Translations under genes and position numbers: made by a program
Assembly: GCF_025244865.1 (NCBI RefSeq)
Contig: NZ_CP104273.1
Coordinates: 124,001-188,000 of the forward strand
Length of the DNA: 64,000 nt
Source: Arthrobacter sp. zg-Y1110
GTDB taxonomy: Bacteria > Actinomycetota > Actinomycetes > Actinomycetales > Micrococcaceae
Direction of reading: 5' to 3'
Notes under the pieces: generated by a model
The model's database searches: none
The model's input: the letters and a program-made list of their open reading frames with translations, nothing else
Told to the model about the DNA's origin: nothing
Shown here: one piece after another, positions 46,932-55,123 of the stretch
How positions within the stretch are numbered: position 1 is the first letter of the stretch
Layout: each line of letters opens with the position of its first letter

Positions 46932-46975
46932 GTCAAATAACCGTGGACCGATTTATCAGGCATAGGTTATTTGAC
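46932..46975. repeat. perfect 11-bp inverted repeat with 22-bp spacer
   Basis: GTCAAATAACC (46932-46942) and GGTTATTTGAC (46965-46975), in AT-richer DNA 19 nt after umuC. It could be a binding site, a terminator without U-tract, or a recombination site. The remaining 46976-47153 shows no other feature. Confidence 0.6.
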
Positions 46976-47153
46976 ACCAGAGCGATCCTCTGACTGCAGC
47001 TGCCTGTGGCATCTACCACTTCTGTCGTCATTTTGCGCAGCCTGGCACTTCTTATAGCGGAACCTTCTGCCTTGCATTCATGCAGGGCCTTCCTCGGATC
47101 CATCCCGTCACCATCGGCCTTACGGCTGGACGCCACGGGAACGCCCCCATTTC

Positions 47154-50100
47154 ATGGACATCCCGCACAGGAGTATTGCTTTGCGACCACCAGCATTACC
47201 GGACCTCAGGAAGAGTTCCGGTGCCTTTGACCTTCCATCCATCATCACGGGGGTGGTCGTGGTCGGGATCCTGGCCGCCGGCGTCCTCGCCGCCATCTTC
47301 GGCGTCATCCCCTTCGCCCAGGACCGCGGAGCCAAACAGGACCTCTCCTCCATCCGAACGGCCGAAGGCGTAGCCAAATCCAAGGACAACCGGTTCATGG
47401 ACCACGCCGGACTGCTCGACACCGGATACCTGCAGCCCTCCAGCACCGAGAAGACCACGGTCAAAGCAGACGCCAAGGGCACCTGCTACGTCGGGCTGGC
47501 CAAATCCGGCACCGGAAAGATCTTCTACTCAACCGACGCCAAAACCGACCCCGAAGTCTTCGAAGCCGATACCGACACCGGCTGCCTCACCCCGGAGGAA
47601 CTGGCTGAACTGATCGAAGAAGTCGGCGGCATCGAAGCCCCCAAGGGTGCCCCAGAGAATCTGAAGCTCGTGGCCGTTTCCCCGCTGCAGGCCAAGGCCT
47701 CCTGGGATCCGGTGAAGAAGGCGTCCGGTTATAAGGTCGAATACCGTGTTGGAGAGGGCGCCTGGATTCTCAAAGAGGCGAAGACTACTGCGACCGCTGT
47801 GACTATCTCGGCCCTGCCGGAGGAAACCGTCCATGTCCAGGTCTACGCGGTCACAGGCGAATCCACGTCAGAGCCGTCAACCGCCACGGTCAAGCTTCCC
47901 GATTCCGTCCTGAAGAACCCGAGCTTCGAGCAGGGTGCCGAGGGCTGGTACACATCCAACGCCCCCATCAGCAGCGCCAAAGCCCACTTCGGGACAAAGT
48001 CCGCCCAGTTCTCGAATTACGGTGAGGTTTCCCAGACGGCCACTGTTCCGGCCGGCAGCCCGGTCCTGACCTACTGGACCACCGGCGCGCCTGAAGTCCA
48101 CATCAACAACGTCAAGTACACCCCCGCCTCTGCAACTACAGAGTCGGGCTGGGCCCAGTACCGTCTGGATCTTTCCGGTTCAGTCGGCAAGTACGTGACC
48201 ATCAAGTTCAAAGGCTCCTCCGGCTACCTCGACGATGTGACCCTTGAAGCACCGATGGCTGCCTTCGCCCCGGTATCTACTGCCGCCAGCTCCAACAACA
48301 GCACTGCAACCGTGACCTGGGGAACCCCGCTCTTCGCCGGCGGAACCCCCATCACCTCCTACACCGCGACAGCCTGGCTCGGCGGCGAGGAGCAGGCCAG
48401 CACCAACGTTGGCCCGGACAATCGCGCAGCCGTCGTCCGCGGACTGAAGGTCGGTACCGAATACACCTTCACAGTGCGTGCGAACAACGCTGTCGGGGAA
48501 TCAGAGCCCGGGAAAACAGGACCGGTGGAAATCATTGCCGGCGCCGTCTCCAACCCGAGCTTCGAACTCGGAACCCAGGGCTGGCGCAATTACAACGCCA
48601 CAATTATCAGCACCAGGGCCCACTCCGGGACGAAGTCAGCCGAGTTCTCCACATACGGCGAGGTCTCCCAGACGGTCACTGTCCCTGCCGACAAGCCGGT
48701 GCTCACCTACTGGACCACCACCACCCCTGAGATCCACATCAACAACGCCAAGCACATACCGGCCCGGGAAACCACGGACTCTGGCTGGTCCAAGTACCGC
48801 CTTGACCTCTCCGCCTCAGCCGGTAAATCCGTAACCCTCCTGTTTAAGAGCAGCGCCGGGCACCTCGACGACGTCACCCTCGAAGCACCGATGGCTGCCT
48901 TCGCTCCGGTGTCTGCTGCCGCCAGCTCCCGCAACGGCACTGCGACCGTGACCTGGGGAGCCCCGCTCTTCTCCGGCGGAACGCCCATCACCTCCTACAC
49001 CGCAACTGCCTGGCTGGACGGTGAGGAGCAGGCCAGCACCAACGTTGGCCCGGACAATCGCGCAGCCGTCGTCCGCGGACTGAAGGTTGGTACCGAATAC
49101 ACCTTCACAGTGCGTGCGAACAACGCTGTCGGGGAATCAGAGCCCGGGAAAACAGGACCGGTGGAAATCATTGCCGGCGCCGTCTCCAACCCGAGCTTCG
49201 AACTCGGAACCCAGGGCTGGAGCACTTACAACGCCACAATTATCAGCACCAGGGCCCACTCCGGGACGAAGTCAGCCGAGTTCTCCACATACGGCGACGT
49301 CTCCCAGACGGTCACTGTTACTGCCGACAAGCCGGTGTTCACCTACTGGACCACCACCACACCTGAAGTTCGCATCAACGGCGTCAAGTACACACCGGCC
49401 CGGGAAACCACGGACTCTGGCTGGTCCCAGTACCGCCTTGACCTCTCCGCTTTGGCTGGTAAATCCGTCGCCCTCCTCTTTGAGAGCAGCGCCGGGCACC
49501 TCGACGACGTGACCCTCGAAGCACCGGTAGCTCCGTCTGTGCCTCAGTCTGTATCAGCTGTCTCCGCCAGCGGCACGGCGAAAGTAACTTGGAATGCCCC
49601 TGCCTTCTCAGGCGGTGTCCCCGTAACCTCATACACCGTTGCTGCATTGCTGGACGGAAAAGAAGTCACCAACGTCCAGGTCGCAGGCAGCCAGCGTGCC
49701 GCCACCCTGGCCAACGTAACTACCGGTGCTTCCTACTCCTTCCGCGTGACCGCCAACAACTCCGTCGGAGCGTCCGTTCCCTCGGCAGTGTTTGGACCTC
49801 TCACGATCAATGCCGGGGCTTTCGTCAACCCCGGCTTCGAAGAAGGCACCACCGGGTGGACTGGTTCGGCGATAATCACGACACCACACTCCGGCAAGGG
49901 ATCAGCATTCCTTCAGTATGCCTCGCTCTCCCAGGTTGTCACGGTCAAGGATGAAGCACCGGTTCTGACGTACTGGTTCTACCGGGCTAACCCTGTGGTC
50001 AGCGTCAACGGCAAAATCATATCCACCAAATCGACGGGGGTCGTTTCGGGATCGTGGATCCAGGTGTCGGCAGATCTGTCTGCCTACGCTGGAAGCAACG

Positions 50101-50171
50101 TGACCCTGATGTTCAAAAACGGCACTGGGTCCGATGTCACCTTCGATGATGTCTCCCTCGAGGCAAAATAG
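47154..50171 (+). CDS. pilin-like, repeat-built adhesin with Fn3 and carbohydrate-binding modules (1005 aa)
   Basis: N-terminus: short basic leader, then DLPSIITGVVVVGILAAGVLAAIFGVIPFAQDR (about 27-58), a hydrophobic helix like prepilins, followed by a SSIRTAEGVAKS-type helix and a small Cys-pair domain (TCYVGL, GCLTPEE). Then four alternating pairs of fibronectin type III modules (for example APENLKLVAVSPLQAKASWD; PITSYTATAWL) and NPSFExGxxGW carbohydrate-binding-like modules, ending at VTFDDVSLEAK. Copies 2 and 3 are nearly identical in DNA (about 48240-48900 and 48890-49520). Likely a surface or pilus-tip adhesin; could be exported through the Sec and pilus-like machinery. Confidence 0.85.
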   Translation: MDIPHRSIALRPPALPDLRKSSGAFDLPSIITGVVVVGILAAGVLAAIFGVIPFAQDRGAKQDLSSIRTAEGVAKSKDNRFMDHAGLLDTGYLQPSSTEKTTVKADAKGTCYVGLAKSGTGKIFYSTDAKTDPEVFEADTDTGCLTPEELAELIEEVGGIEAPKGAPENLKLVAVSPLQAKASWDPVKKASGYKVEYRVGEGAWILKEAKTTATAVTISALPEETVHVQVYAVTGESTSEPSTATVKLPDSVLKNPSFEQGAEGWYTSNAPISSAKAHFGTKSAQFSNYGEVSQTATVPAGSPVLTYWTTGAPEVHINNVKYTPASATTESGWAQYRLDLSGSVGKYVTIKFKGSSGYLDDVTLEAPMAAFAPVSTAASSNNSTATVTWGTPLFAGGTPITSYTATAWLGGEEQASTNVGPDNRAAVVRGLKVGTEYTFTVRANNAVGESEPGKTGPVEIIAGAVSNPSFELGTQGWRNYNATIISTRAHSGTKSAEFSTYGEVSQTVTVPADKPVLTYWTTTTPEIHINNAKHIPARETTDSGWSKYRLDLSASAGKSVTLLFKSSAGHLDDVTLEAPMAAFAPVSAAASSRNGTATVTWGAPLFSGGTPITSYTATAWLDGEEQASTNVGPDNRAAVVRGLKVGTEYTFTVRANNAVGESEPGKTGPVEIIAGAVSNPSFELGTQGWSTYNATIISTRAHSGTKSAEFSTYGDVSQTVTVTADKPVFTYWTTTTPEVRINGVKYTPARETTDSGWSQYRLDLSALAGKSVALLFESSAGHLDDVTLEAPVAPSVPQSVSAVSASGTAKVTWNAPAFSGGVPVTSYTVAALLDGKEVTNVQVAGSQRAATLANVTTGASYSFRVTANNSVGASVPSAVFGPLTINAGAFVNPGFEEGTTGWTGSAIITTPHSGKGSAFLQYASLSQVVTVKDEAPVLTYWFYRANPVVSVNGKIISTKSTGVVSGSWIQVSADLSAYAGSNVTLMFKNGTGSDVTFDDVSLEAK

Positions 50172-50184
50172 TCCTTAAACCGCG

Positions 50185-50216
50185 GAACGGCGGCCTCCAT
50201 TGTGGGGGCCGCCGTT
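50185..50216. terminator. bidirectional hairpin
   Basis: AACGGCGGCC and GGCCGCCGTT arms between the convergent adhesin and Clp N-domain genes. Confidence 0.8.
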
Positions 50217-50229
50217 CTTGTCTTCGGAC

Positions 50230-50832
50230 CTAAGCGGCCCGGGTGAGTCCGACTGCGGCCAGCTGCGCGGCGCGCAGGGCTTCGGTCATGGCGGCTTTCA
50301 GCTCGGAGTACGGGACGTCCAGCTCTCCGCCAAGTGCGTGCTGGAAAGCGACGATGGCTTCGGCGACGGGTGTGCCGGCGTCTTCCTCGGTGGGACCAGC
50401 GGATCTGAGGTGGCCTTCGATTTCTGCGGCTGCCTCATCCACGGGCACTCCCATGCGCTGCAGGGTCAGGCAGGCGACTCCGCCGTTCGCACGCAGCAGG
50501 CTCAACAGGATGTGGTCCTCGGTGATGCTGCCGGATTCCAGGGCCAGCGACTCCTTCAGCGCCTGTTCCAGTGCTGCGCGGGCACGGGGCGTGAAAGGGA
50601 TGTGCCCGCTCGGCGGGATGAGTCCGCGGCCGATCATTTCCACTATGGCTGCGCGGACGCCTTCAATGGTCACGCCGTGGTTGCCGAGCGTGCGGGCACC
50701 GGTGCCGGCTCCTTCATGCAGGACGCCGAGCAGCAGGTGTTCGGTGCCGATGTAGTTGTGGTCGAGCATCCGCGCTTCTTCCTGGGCGAAGACGACAACG
50801 CGCTTGGCGGAGTGGGTGAACCGATCGAACAT
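50230..50832 (-). CDS. stand-alone Clp N-domain protein (200 aa)
   Basis: Two Clp_N repeats as in ClpC: MFDRFTHSAKRVVVFAQEEARMLDHNYIGTEHLLLGVLHEG (residues 1-41) and FTPRARAALEQALKESLALESGSITEDHILLSLL (about 80-113), then a helical tail. There is no AAA+ module. Such single N-domain proteins could act as adaptors, decoys or phospho-arginine readers for host ClpC. ATG at 50832 with RBS AAGGAGAGAT. With ClpX and tmRNA it points to proteolysis control. Confidence 0.9.
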   Translation of the reverse strand: MFDRFTHSAKRVVVFAQEEARMLDHNYIGTEHLLLGVLHEGAGTGARTLGNHGVTIEGVRAAIVEMIGRGLIPPSGHIPFTPRARAALEQALKESLALESGSITEDHILLSLLRANGGVACLTLQRMGVPVDEAAAEIEGHLRSAGPTEEDAGTPVAEAIVAFQHALGGELDVPYSELKAAMTEALRAAQLAAVGLTRAA

Positions 50833-50849
50833 ATCTCTCCTTGAGAAAA

Positions 50850-50884
50850 GCCAAGGCACCCCGACGTATCGGAGTGCCTTGGCG
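50850..50884 (-). terminator. rho-independent terminator upstream of the Clp N-domain gene
   Basis: CCAAGGCACTCCGA/TCGGGGTGCCTTGG stem with loop TACG; terminates the YqeY gene 10 nt after its stop. Confidence 0.8.
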
Positions 50885-50893
50885 GGGTGGTAT

Positions 50894-51484
50894 CTAGGCC
50901 AGTGCCGTGCGGACGATGTCGCTGACGGCTTTACCGTCGAAGCGGCCGGCCACCTTGGCGGTAACTACCTTCATGACGGCACCCATGGAGCGCATGTTCA
51001 CCTTCGTGCCGTCGCCTTCCAGTGCGCTGATCACGCTGGCAACGATTTTCTCGACGTCGGCGCGCTCCAGCGGTTTGGGCAGGTATGCCTCGATGATGAC
51101 AGCCTCGGCAATCTCAGCAGCGGCGCGGGTGTCCTCTCCGGCTTCGGTGTAGATACGGGCGGTGTCGCGGCGCTTGGCCGCTTCCTTCTGCATCAGGGCA
51201 GTCACCTGGGCGTCGTCCAGCTCGACAGGCGTCTTGCCTGACTTCTCGCGGGTGCCGATCTCGCCCAGAACGTTGCGTACGGTGACCAGCTCAAGCTTCC
51301 GGCCGGCCTTCATGTGGGCGGTAACGTCAGCCTGCAGTTTCTCTTTCAGGGTCATGGTCTTCACTTTCGTGTTCAGGCCGCCGGCGGGGCGGCTCATGGG
51401 TTCGGTCGTCCGGGCCTGCGGGCCAGCGGACCGGGCTTCAGCGGCGAGGGCCGCCATGCCTTCGGATTTGAGCTGGAAAGTCAT
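50894..51484 (-). CDS. GatB/YqeY domain protein (196 aa)
   Basis: MTLKEKLQADVTAHMKAGRKLELVTVRNVLGEI and RKRDTARIYTEAGEDTRAAAEIAEAVIIEAYLP (about residues 44-135) are typical YqeY, a tRNA-binding domain related to the tail of GatB amidotransferase. A 43-residue N-terminal extension with its own good RBS (CAGGAGATCC before the ATG at 51484) is unusual; an internal ATG at 51355 would give the standard YqeY. In a tRNA-rich element it could act on tRNA. Under a TACACATA-type promoter. Confidence 0.88.
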   Translation of the reverse strand: MTFQLKSEGMAALAAEARSAGPQARTTEPMSRPAGGLNTKVKTMTLKEKLQADVTAHMKAGRKLELVTVRNVLGEIGTREKSGKTPVELDDAQVTALMQKEAAKRRDTARIYTEAGEDTRAAAEIAEAVIIEAYLPKPLERADVEKIVASVISALEGDGTKVNMRSMGAVMKVVTAKVAGRFDGKAVSDIVRTALA

Positions 51485-51529
51485 GGATCTCCTGGATCGG
51501 GGATGGCCGGAGGTGCCCGGCTCATCTCC

Positions 51530-51560
51530 TATGTGTACGGACGGCAGCACCGCGCTCCCC
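51530..51560 (-). promoter_or_regulatory. promoter for the YqeY gene (TACACATA variant)
   Basis: GGGGAG, 17 bp, TACACATA; 45 nt to the ATG at 51484. Same variant as secE. Confidence 0.72.
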
Positions 51561-51668
51561 GCAGGGTCGATGCCGCTGTTTGGGTCTCTCAGCTACCCTG
51601 GCCGGGATCCTTCCCGGCATATCTGCCGGTTCTTCCCGGGTCTCCCCGCATCGAAAGAAAGCCGATCC

Positions 51669-52838
51669 ATGCCCTCACCTGTCCAGCCGGCCAACACGAC
51701 CACCGGCCCAGGAAGCTACTGGAGCGGGCCCCTGGGCCGCGCCGGCCAACGCTCTGCGCAGCTGCTGCTGGTGCTCATCCTTGTCGGAGCCGTGGTGTAC
51801 GGCCTGACCCGGATCACCCTGGTCGTCATCCCCTTACTGCTGGCGCTGATCCTGGCTGCAGCCATTGCACCGTTCGTGAGGTGGCTCCGTGACAAGGGGT
51901 GGCCGCGCGCCCTGGCAACCGGGATTTCCTTCCTGCTCCTACTGGGCGTGTTCGGCGGACTGGTCACCGGCATCATCTTTGCCATCCGCGGCGAGTGGGA
52001 AAACCTTGCAGGACAGGCCTCCCAGGGGTTCGACGAGTTGTACGCCTTCGTGGAGCACGGTCCGATTCCCGTTGACTCGGCAACCATCGCGGCCGCACGC
52101 GAGAGCGCGGTGGACTTCGCCACGAGCAGCACGGCAGGCAGCGGTGCAATGGCCGGCATCAGCGCTGCCACCTCCTTCGTTACCGGATTCGTCCTCATGG
52201 CCGTGGTGCTGTTCTATTTCCTGAAGGACGGCGACCGGATCTGGGCCTTCCTTCTGCGCTGGTTCACCGGGGACAAGCTGGAGAAGGCACGCCTTTCAGG
52301 CAGCCGCGCCATGGAAGTCCTGGGCGCCTACGTCCGCGGGACCGCCATCGTGGCTGCGGTAGATGCCATCTGTATCGGCGCCGCGCTGTTCATCATGGAT
52401 GTGCCGCTGGCCCTGCCGCTTTCGGTGATCGTGTTCGTCGGATCCTTCGTCCCGCTGGTGGGCGCCACGGCGGCCGGTGTTCTGGCTGCGCTGATTGCAC
52501 TGGTTGCCAACGGTCCGGTCGTCGCCCTGATCGTTGTCATCGTCATCGTGGCCGTAAACCAGCTGGAAGGAAACCTGCTTCAGCCGGTGGTCATGGGACG
52601 GTCACTGAGCATCCATGCCCTGGTCATTCTCCTGGCACTGACGGTGGGCACCATCCTGGCCGGCATCGTCGGAGCCATCCTGTCAGTGCCGATCGCCGCC
52701 GTCGGGTGGGCCGTCATCAAGGTATGGACCGGCGAGGATACGGGCGACGAGACTGATACGGAATCCACTACCGGCGGGACCGAGGGAGAGCCGGACGTGC
52801 AGCCGGCCGAGGTTACCGCGGGCGTTACGCCGGTCTGA
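51669..52838 (+). CDS. AI-2E family (TqsA/PerM-type) transporter (389 aa)
   Basis: Eight or so membrane helices in the family order: LLLVLILVGAVVYGLTRITLVVIPLLLALILAAAIAPFVRWLRDKGWPRALATGISFLLLLGVFGGLV, then a soluble segment (about 105-165), then the C-terminal half with SVIVFVGSFVPLVGATAAGVLAALIALVANGPVVALIVVIVIVAVNQLEGNLLQPVVMGRSLSIHALVILLALTVG. The family moves signals or Na+/H+; the substrate is not readable. Hydrophilic N-terminus, acidic C-tail. Overlaps the convergent gene by 14 nt. Confidence 0.88.
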   Translation: MPSPVQPANTTTGPGSYWSGPLGRAGQRSAQLLLVLILVGAVVYGLTRITLVVIPLLLALILAAAIAPFVRWLRDKGWPRALATGISFLLLLGVFGGLVTGIIFAIRGEWENLAGQASQGFDELYAFVEHGPIPVDSATIAAARESAVDFATSSTAGSGAMAGISAATSFVTGFVLMAVVLFYFLKDGDRIWAFLLRWFTGDKLEKARLSGSRAMEVLGAYVRGTAIVAAVDAICIGAALFIMDVPLALPLSVIVFVGSFVPLVGATAAGVLAALIALVANGPVVALIVVIVIVAVNQLEGNLLQPVVMGRSLSIHALVILLALTVGTILAGIVGAILSVPIAAVGWAVIKVWTGEDTGDETDTESTTGGTEGEPDVQPAEVTAGVTPV

Positions 52839-53208
52839 CCGCTTTCCGAAGCGGCAGGCTGAACCTCACGAGGGATGCTCCGGCGTGTGCCAGGATCAGG
52901 CAGATGATCAGGTACGCGCCGGCTGCGGTGTGGCTGTTATTGCAAAGGCCTGCTGCCACCGCGACGGCAACTACATCGGCTGTGATTCCCGTGATCTTCA
53001 GATTCATGCCGAAATACCCGCAGGCGGAGAAGGCGACAAATGTGCTGACTACGGCCATCCCGGTGAGAGCGATACTCTCCACGACGGTGTTTTCCGGGCT
53101 CGGAGCTGCTGCTGCAACGAAGGCCAGCAGGAACATCAGACCTATGAGAAACAGGATGGGCCGCGGCCGGCGGCCGGCTGTTCCGGCGGTGAAGCTGGGC
53201 ATTGCCAT
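52825..53208 (-). CDS. hypothetical membrane protein (127 aa)
   Basis: Four hydrophobic segments (PILFLIGLMFLLAFVAAAAP, SIALTGMAVVSTFVAFSACG, ITADVVAVAVAAGLCNN, GAYLIICLILAHAGASLVRF). No domain recognised. ATG at 53208; tail overlaps the AI-2E gene. Confidence 0.65.
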   Translation of the reverse strand: MAMPSFTAGTAGRRPRPILFLIGLMFLLAFVAAAAPSPENTVVESIALTGMAVVSTFVAFSACGYFGMNLKITGITADVVAVAVAAGLCNNSHTAAGAYLIICLILAHAGASLVRFSLPLRKAVRPA

Positions 53209-53250
53209 GAGGTACTTTCCGGTGCTGTGACCGGAGGGCTCCGGCTATAG

Positions 53251-53323
53251 AGCCCGCGACGGGATTCGAACCCGTGACCTTCCCCTTAGGAGGGGGACGC
53301 TCTTTCCACTGAGCTACGCAGGC
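53251..53323 (-). tRNA. tRNA-Arg (anticodon CCT)
   Basis: GCCTGCG/CGCGGGC acceptor; anticodon arm TCCCC CTCCTAA GGGGA; T-loop TTCGAAT. Away from the main array. Confidence 0.94.
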
Positions 53324-53327
53324 AGGT

Positions 53328-53357
53328 GCCCGGCAGGTTTCCCTGCCGGGCTTTTGT
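53328..53357. terminator. GC hairpin with T-run (GCCCGGCAG/CTGCCGGGC)
   Basis: 9-bp stem, loop GTTTCC, TTTT on the plus side. It lies between the promoter at 53371 and tRNA-Arg, so on the minus strand it would be a leader hairpin; on the plus strand it is a terminator. Confidence 0.6.
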
Positions 53358-53370
53358 GGCTAACACCCTC

Positions 53371-53401
53371 TATGTGTGCGGCTGGCTCAGGAAATCTCAC
53401 C
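53371..53401 (-). promoter_or_regulatory. CACACATA promoter for tRNA-Arg(CCT)
   Basis: GGTGAG, 17 bp, CACACATA; just downstream lies a hairpin and then the tRNA. Confidence 0.75.
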
Positions 53402-53791
53402 ACCGTCACTCCAGGTCCCGTTCCGGACCCTTACCAGCAGCTTCCCCAGCCCCGTACGGGCCCTTTCACCGGCCAGAGCGTCAGCTGCCTCCCGGTAGCC
53501 GTTCCAGCCCGCCAGCGACCCGTGACGGTGCGCATAGCCGACCTTGAGCAGGGAGGGCACCGTGCGGGTATAGGCCGTGATGAACATGGCCGCGGCCGCG
53601 GCAAGGATCCCCGCCAGTGCGTATGCACCTGCTTCCGCCGACCCTGCTGCACCGGTCCCGTGGAACTCGGAGGCGACGCAGAGGGACATGAAGAGGCTGC
53701 CGGCCGCCAGCGCGGTCAGGCCGCGACGGTAAAGGACACCTTCAGGCGCAGCGTTCCGCCGCAGCGGGACGGATACAGGAAGAATATTCAT
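53387..53791 (-). CDS. membrane protein, paralogue of 53838-54203 (134 aa)
   Basis: Two hydrophobic segments (GLTALAAGSLFMSLCVASEF; AYALAGILAAAAAMFITAY) and the shared C-terminus GYREAADALAGERARTGLGKLLVRVRNGTW. ATG at 53791 is 6 nt after CACACATA, so leaderless. Function unknown. Confidence 0.68.
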   Translation of the reverse strand: MNILPVSVPLRRNAAPEGVLYRRGLTALAAGSLFMSLCVASEFHGTGAAGSAEAGAYALAGILAAAAAMFITAYTRTVPSLLKVGYAHRHGSLAGWNGYREAADALAGERARTGLGKLLVRVRNGTWSDGGEIS

Positions 53792-53797
53792 ACCGGA

Positions 53798-53828
53798 TAT
53801 GTGTGCGGCAGGCACCGCCGGGATACCC
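53798..53828 (-). promoter_or_regulatory. CACACATA promoter (leaderless) for 53387-53791
   Basis: GGGTAT, 17 bp, CACACATA, 6 nt to the ATG. Confidence 0.72.
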
Positions 53829-53837
53829 GGGGCATGT

Positions 53838-54203
53838 TCACCAGGTGCCGTTCCTCAGGCCGACCACCCAGCGGCCGAACCTTGTATTGGCCCTTGAGGC
53901 TGCTGTTTCGTCAACGGTTTCCCGGTAGGCGCGGTATTCCCCCTCGGTGCCTCCCCGGTGGCGCAGGGCCCACCTGATCTTCGCCACGGCGGGGAACCAC
54001 GCAAGGTAGGCGTACACGATCAGTACCGGCGGGGACGCCATGACCATCACGGTGAGGATGGATGTCACGGTCTCCGCGCCGGGGAGCAGGAATTTCCCCC
54101 ACAGCCCGAGGACTACGGCCAGAAGCAGGTAGCCCACCAGGGCGGCCCTGATTTTCTGTCCGGGCGTGGCGCCGCCGAGCCCGAGAACGCGGAGGTCAGG
54201 CAT
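53838..54203 (-). CDS. membrane protein coupled to thyA (121 aa)
   Basis: Two or three membrane helices (AALVGYLLLAVVLGLWGKFL; SILTVMVMASPPVLIVYAYLAWF) and C-terminus YRAYRETVDETAASRANTRFGRWVVGLRNGTW, like the neighbouring paralogue. ATG overlaps the thyA stop (TGATG). Function unknown. Confidence 0.68.
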   Translation of the reverse strand: MPDLRVLGLGGATPGQKIRAALVGYLLLAVVLGLWGKFLLPGAETVTSILTVMVMASPPVLIVYAYLAWFPAVAKIRWALRHRGGTEGEYRAYRETVDETAASRANTRFGRWVVGLRNGTW

Positions 54204-55048
54204 CAGACCGACACCTCGGCCTTGATAGCCGGATGCGGGTCGTACCCTTCGATGGTGAAGTCCTTGAGCTCGTAGTCGAAGATGCTCTCCGGCGTCCGGT
54301 TCAGCACCAGGTGCGGGTAGGGGCGGGGCTCACGGGAGAGCTGTTCCTTCACCTGGTCAACGTGGTTGAGGTAGATATGGGCGTCGCCGAAGGTGTGGAT
54401 GAATTCTCCCGGCACCAGGTCTGTCTGGGCGGCCAGCATGTGGGTAAGGATTGCGTAGGAGGCGATGTTGAAAGGCACACCAAGGAACAGGTCCCCGGAG
54501 CGCTGGTAGAGCTGGCAGTTCAGCTTCCACGGGTTGCCCTCGGCGTCAGGGGTGACATGCAGCTGGAACATGGTGTGGCACGGCGGCAAGGCCATGTCTG
54601 CCAGCTTTCCGACATTCCAGGCGCTGACGATGTGCCGGCGGCTGAACGGATCGTTCATCAGGCCGTCCACGAGGGCTTCGATCTGGTCGATATATCCGCC
54701 GCCCTCGGACTCGGGGATGTCCCAGTGGCGCCACTGGTGCGAGTATCCGGGGCCGATGGTGCCATCCTCCAGCTCCCACTCATCCCAGATGTGCACGTTC
54801 CGGTCCCGGAGGCTGGACACCCGGGTGTCCCCCGAGAGGAACCAGAGCAGCTCCTCGATGATGCCGCGCGTGAAGACCTTCTTGGTGGTGAGCAGCGGGA
54901 AGCCGTCGGCGAGGTCGAAGCGGATCTGGCGGCCGAAGACGCCGATGGTTCCGGTCCCCGTCCGGTCCGCACGCCGCGAGCCGTTCTCCAGGACGTCGCG
55001 CAGGAGATCTTCGTAGGGTGTTGCTACGGGTGTGGTTGGTGCGGGCAT
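54203..55048 (-). CDS. thyA: thymidylate synthase ThyA (281 aa)
   Basis: Makes dTMP from dUMP with methylene-tetrahydrofolate. Motifs: [18 protein letters not shown] (phosphate loop Arg), [40 protein letters not shown], catalytic Cys in [11 protein letters not shown] (about 152), and [22 protein letters not shown]. Full length. Under the CGCATAGA element at 55100 and followed by a coupled membrane protein. Works with the DHFR and dUTPase of the window. Confidence 0.97.
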   Translation of the reverse strand: MPAPTTPVATPYEDLLRDVLENGSRRADRTGTGTIGVFGRQIRFDLADGFPLLTTKKVFTRGIIEELLWFLSGDTRVSSLRDRNVHIWDEWELEDGTIGPGYSHQWRHWDIPESEGGGYIDQIEALVDGLMNDPFSRRHIVSAWNVGKLADMALPPCHTMFQLHVTPDAEGNPWKLNCQLYQRSGDLFLGVPFNIASYAILTHMLAAQTDLVPGEFIHTFGDAHIYLNHVDQVKEQLSREPRPYPHLVLNRTPESIFDYELKDFTIEGYDPHPAIKAEVSV

Positions 55049-55099
55049 TGCGGACCTTTCGGGTTTGGAAGGCCGCCGCGGGATAGACGGCCTGTTGTT

Positions 55100-55123
55100 T
55101 CTATGCGTTCGCGGTCCTGACGG
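55100..55123 (-). promoter_or_regulatory. CCGTCA-N10-CGCATAGA element for thyA
   Basis: 52 nt upstream of the thyA ATG; directly abuts the end of the antiporter gene. Confidence 0.68.
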
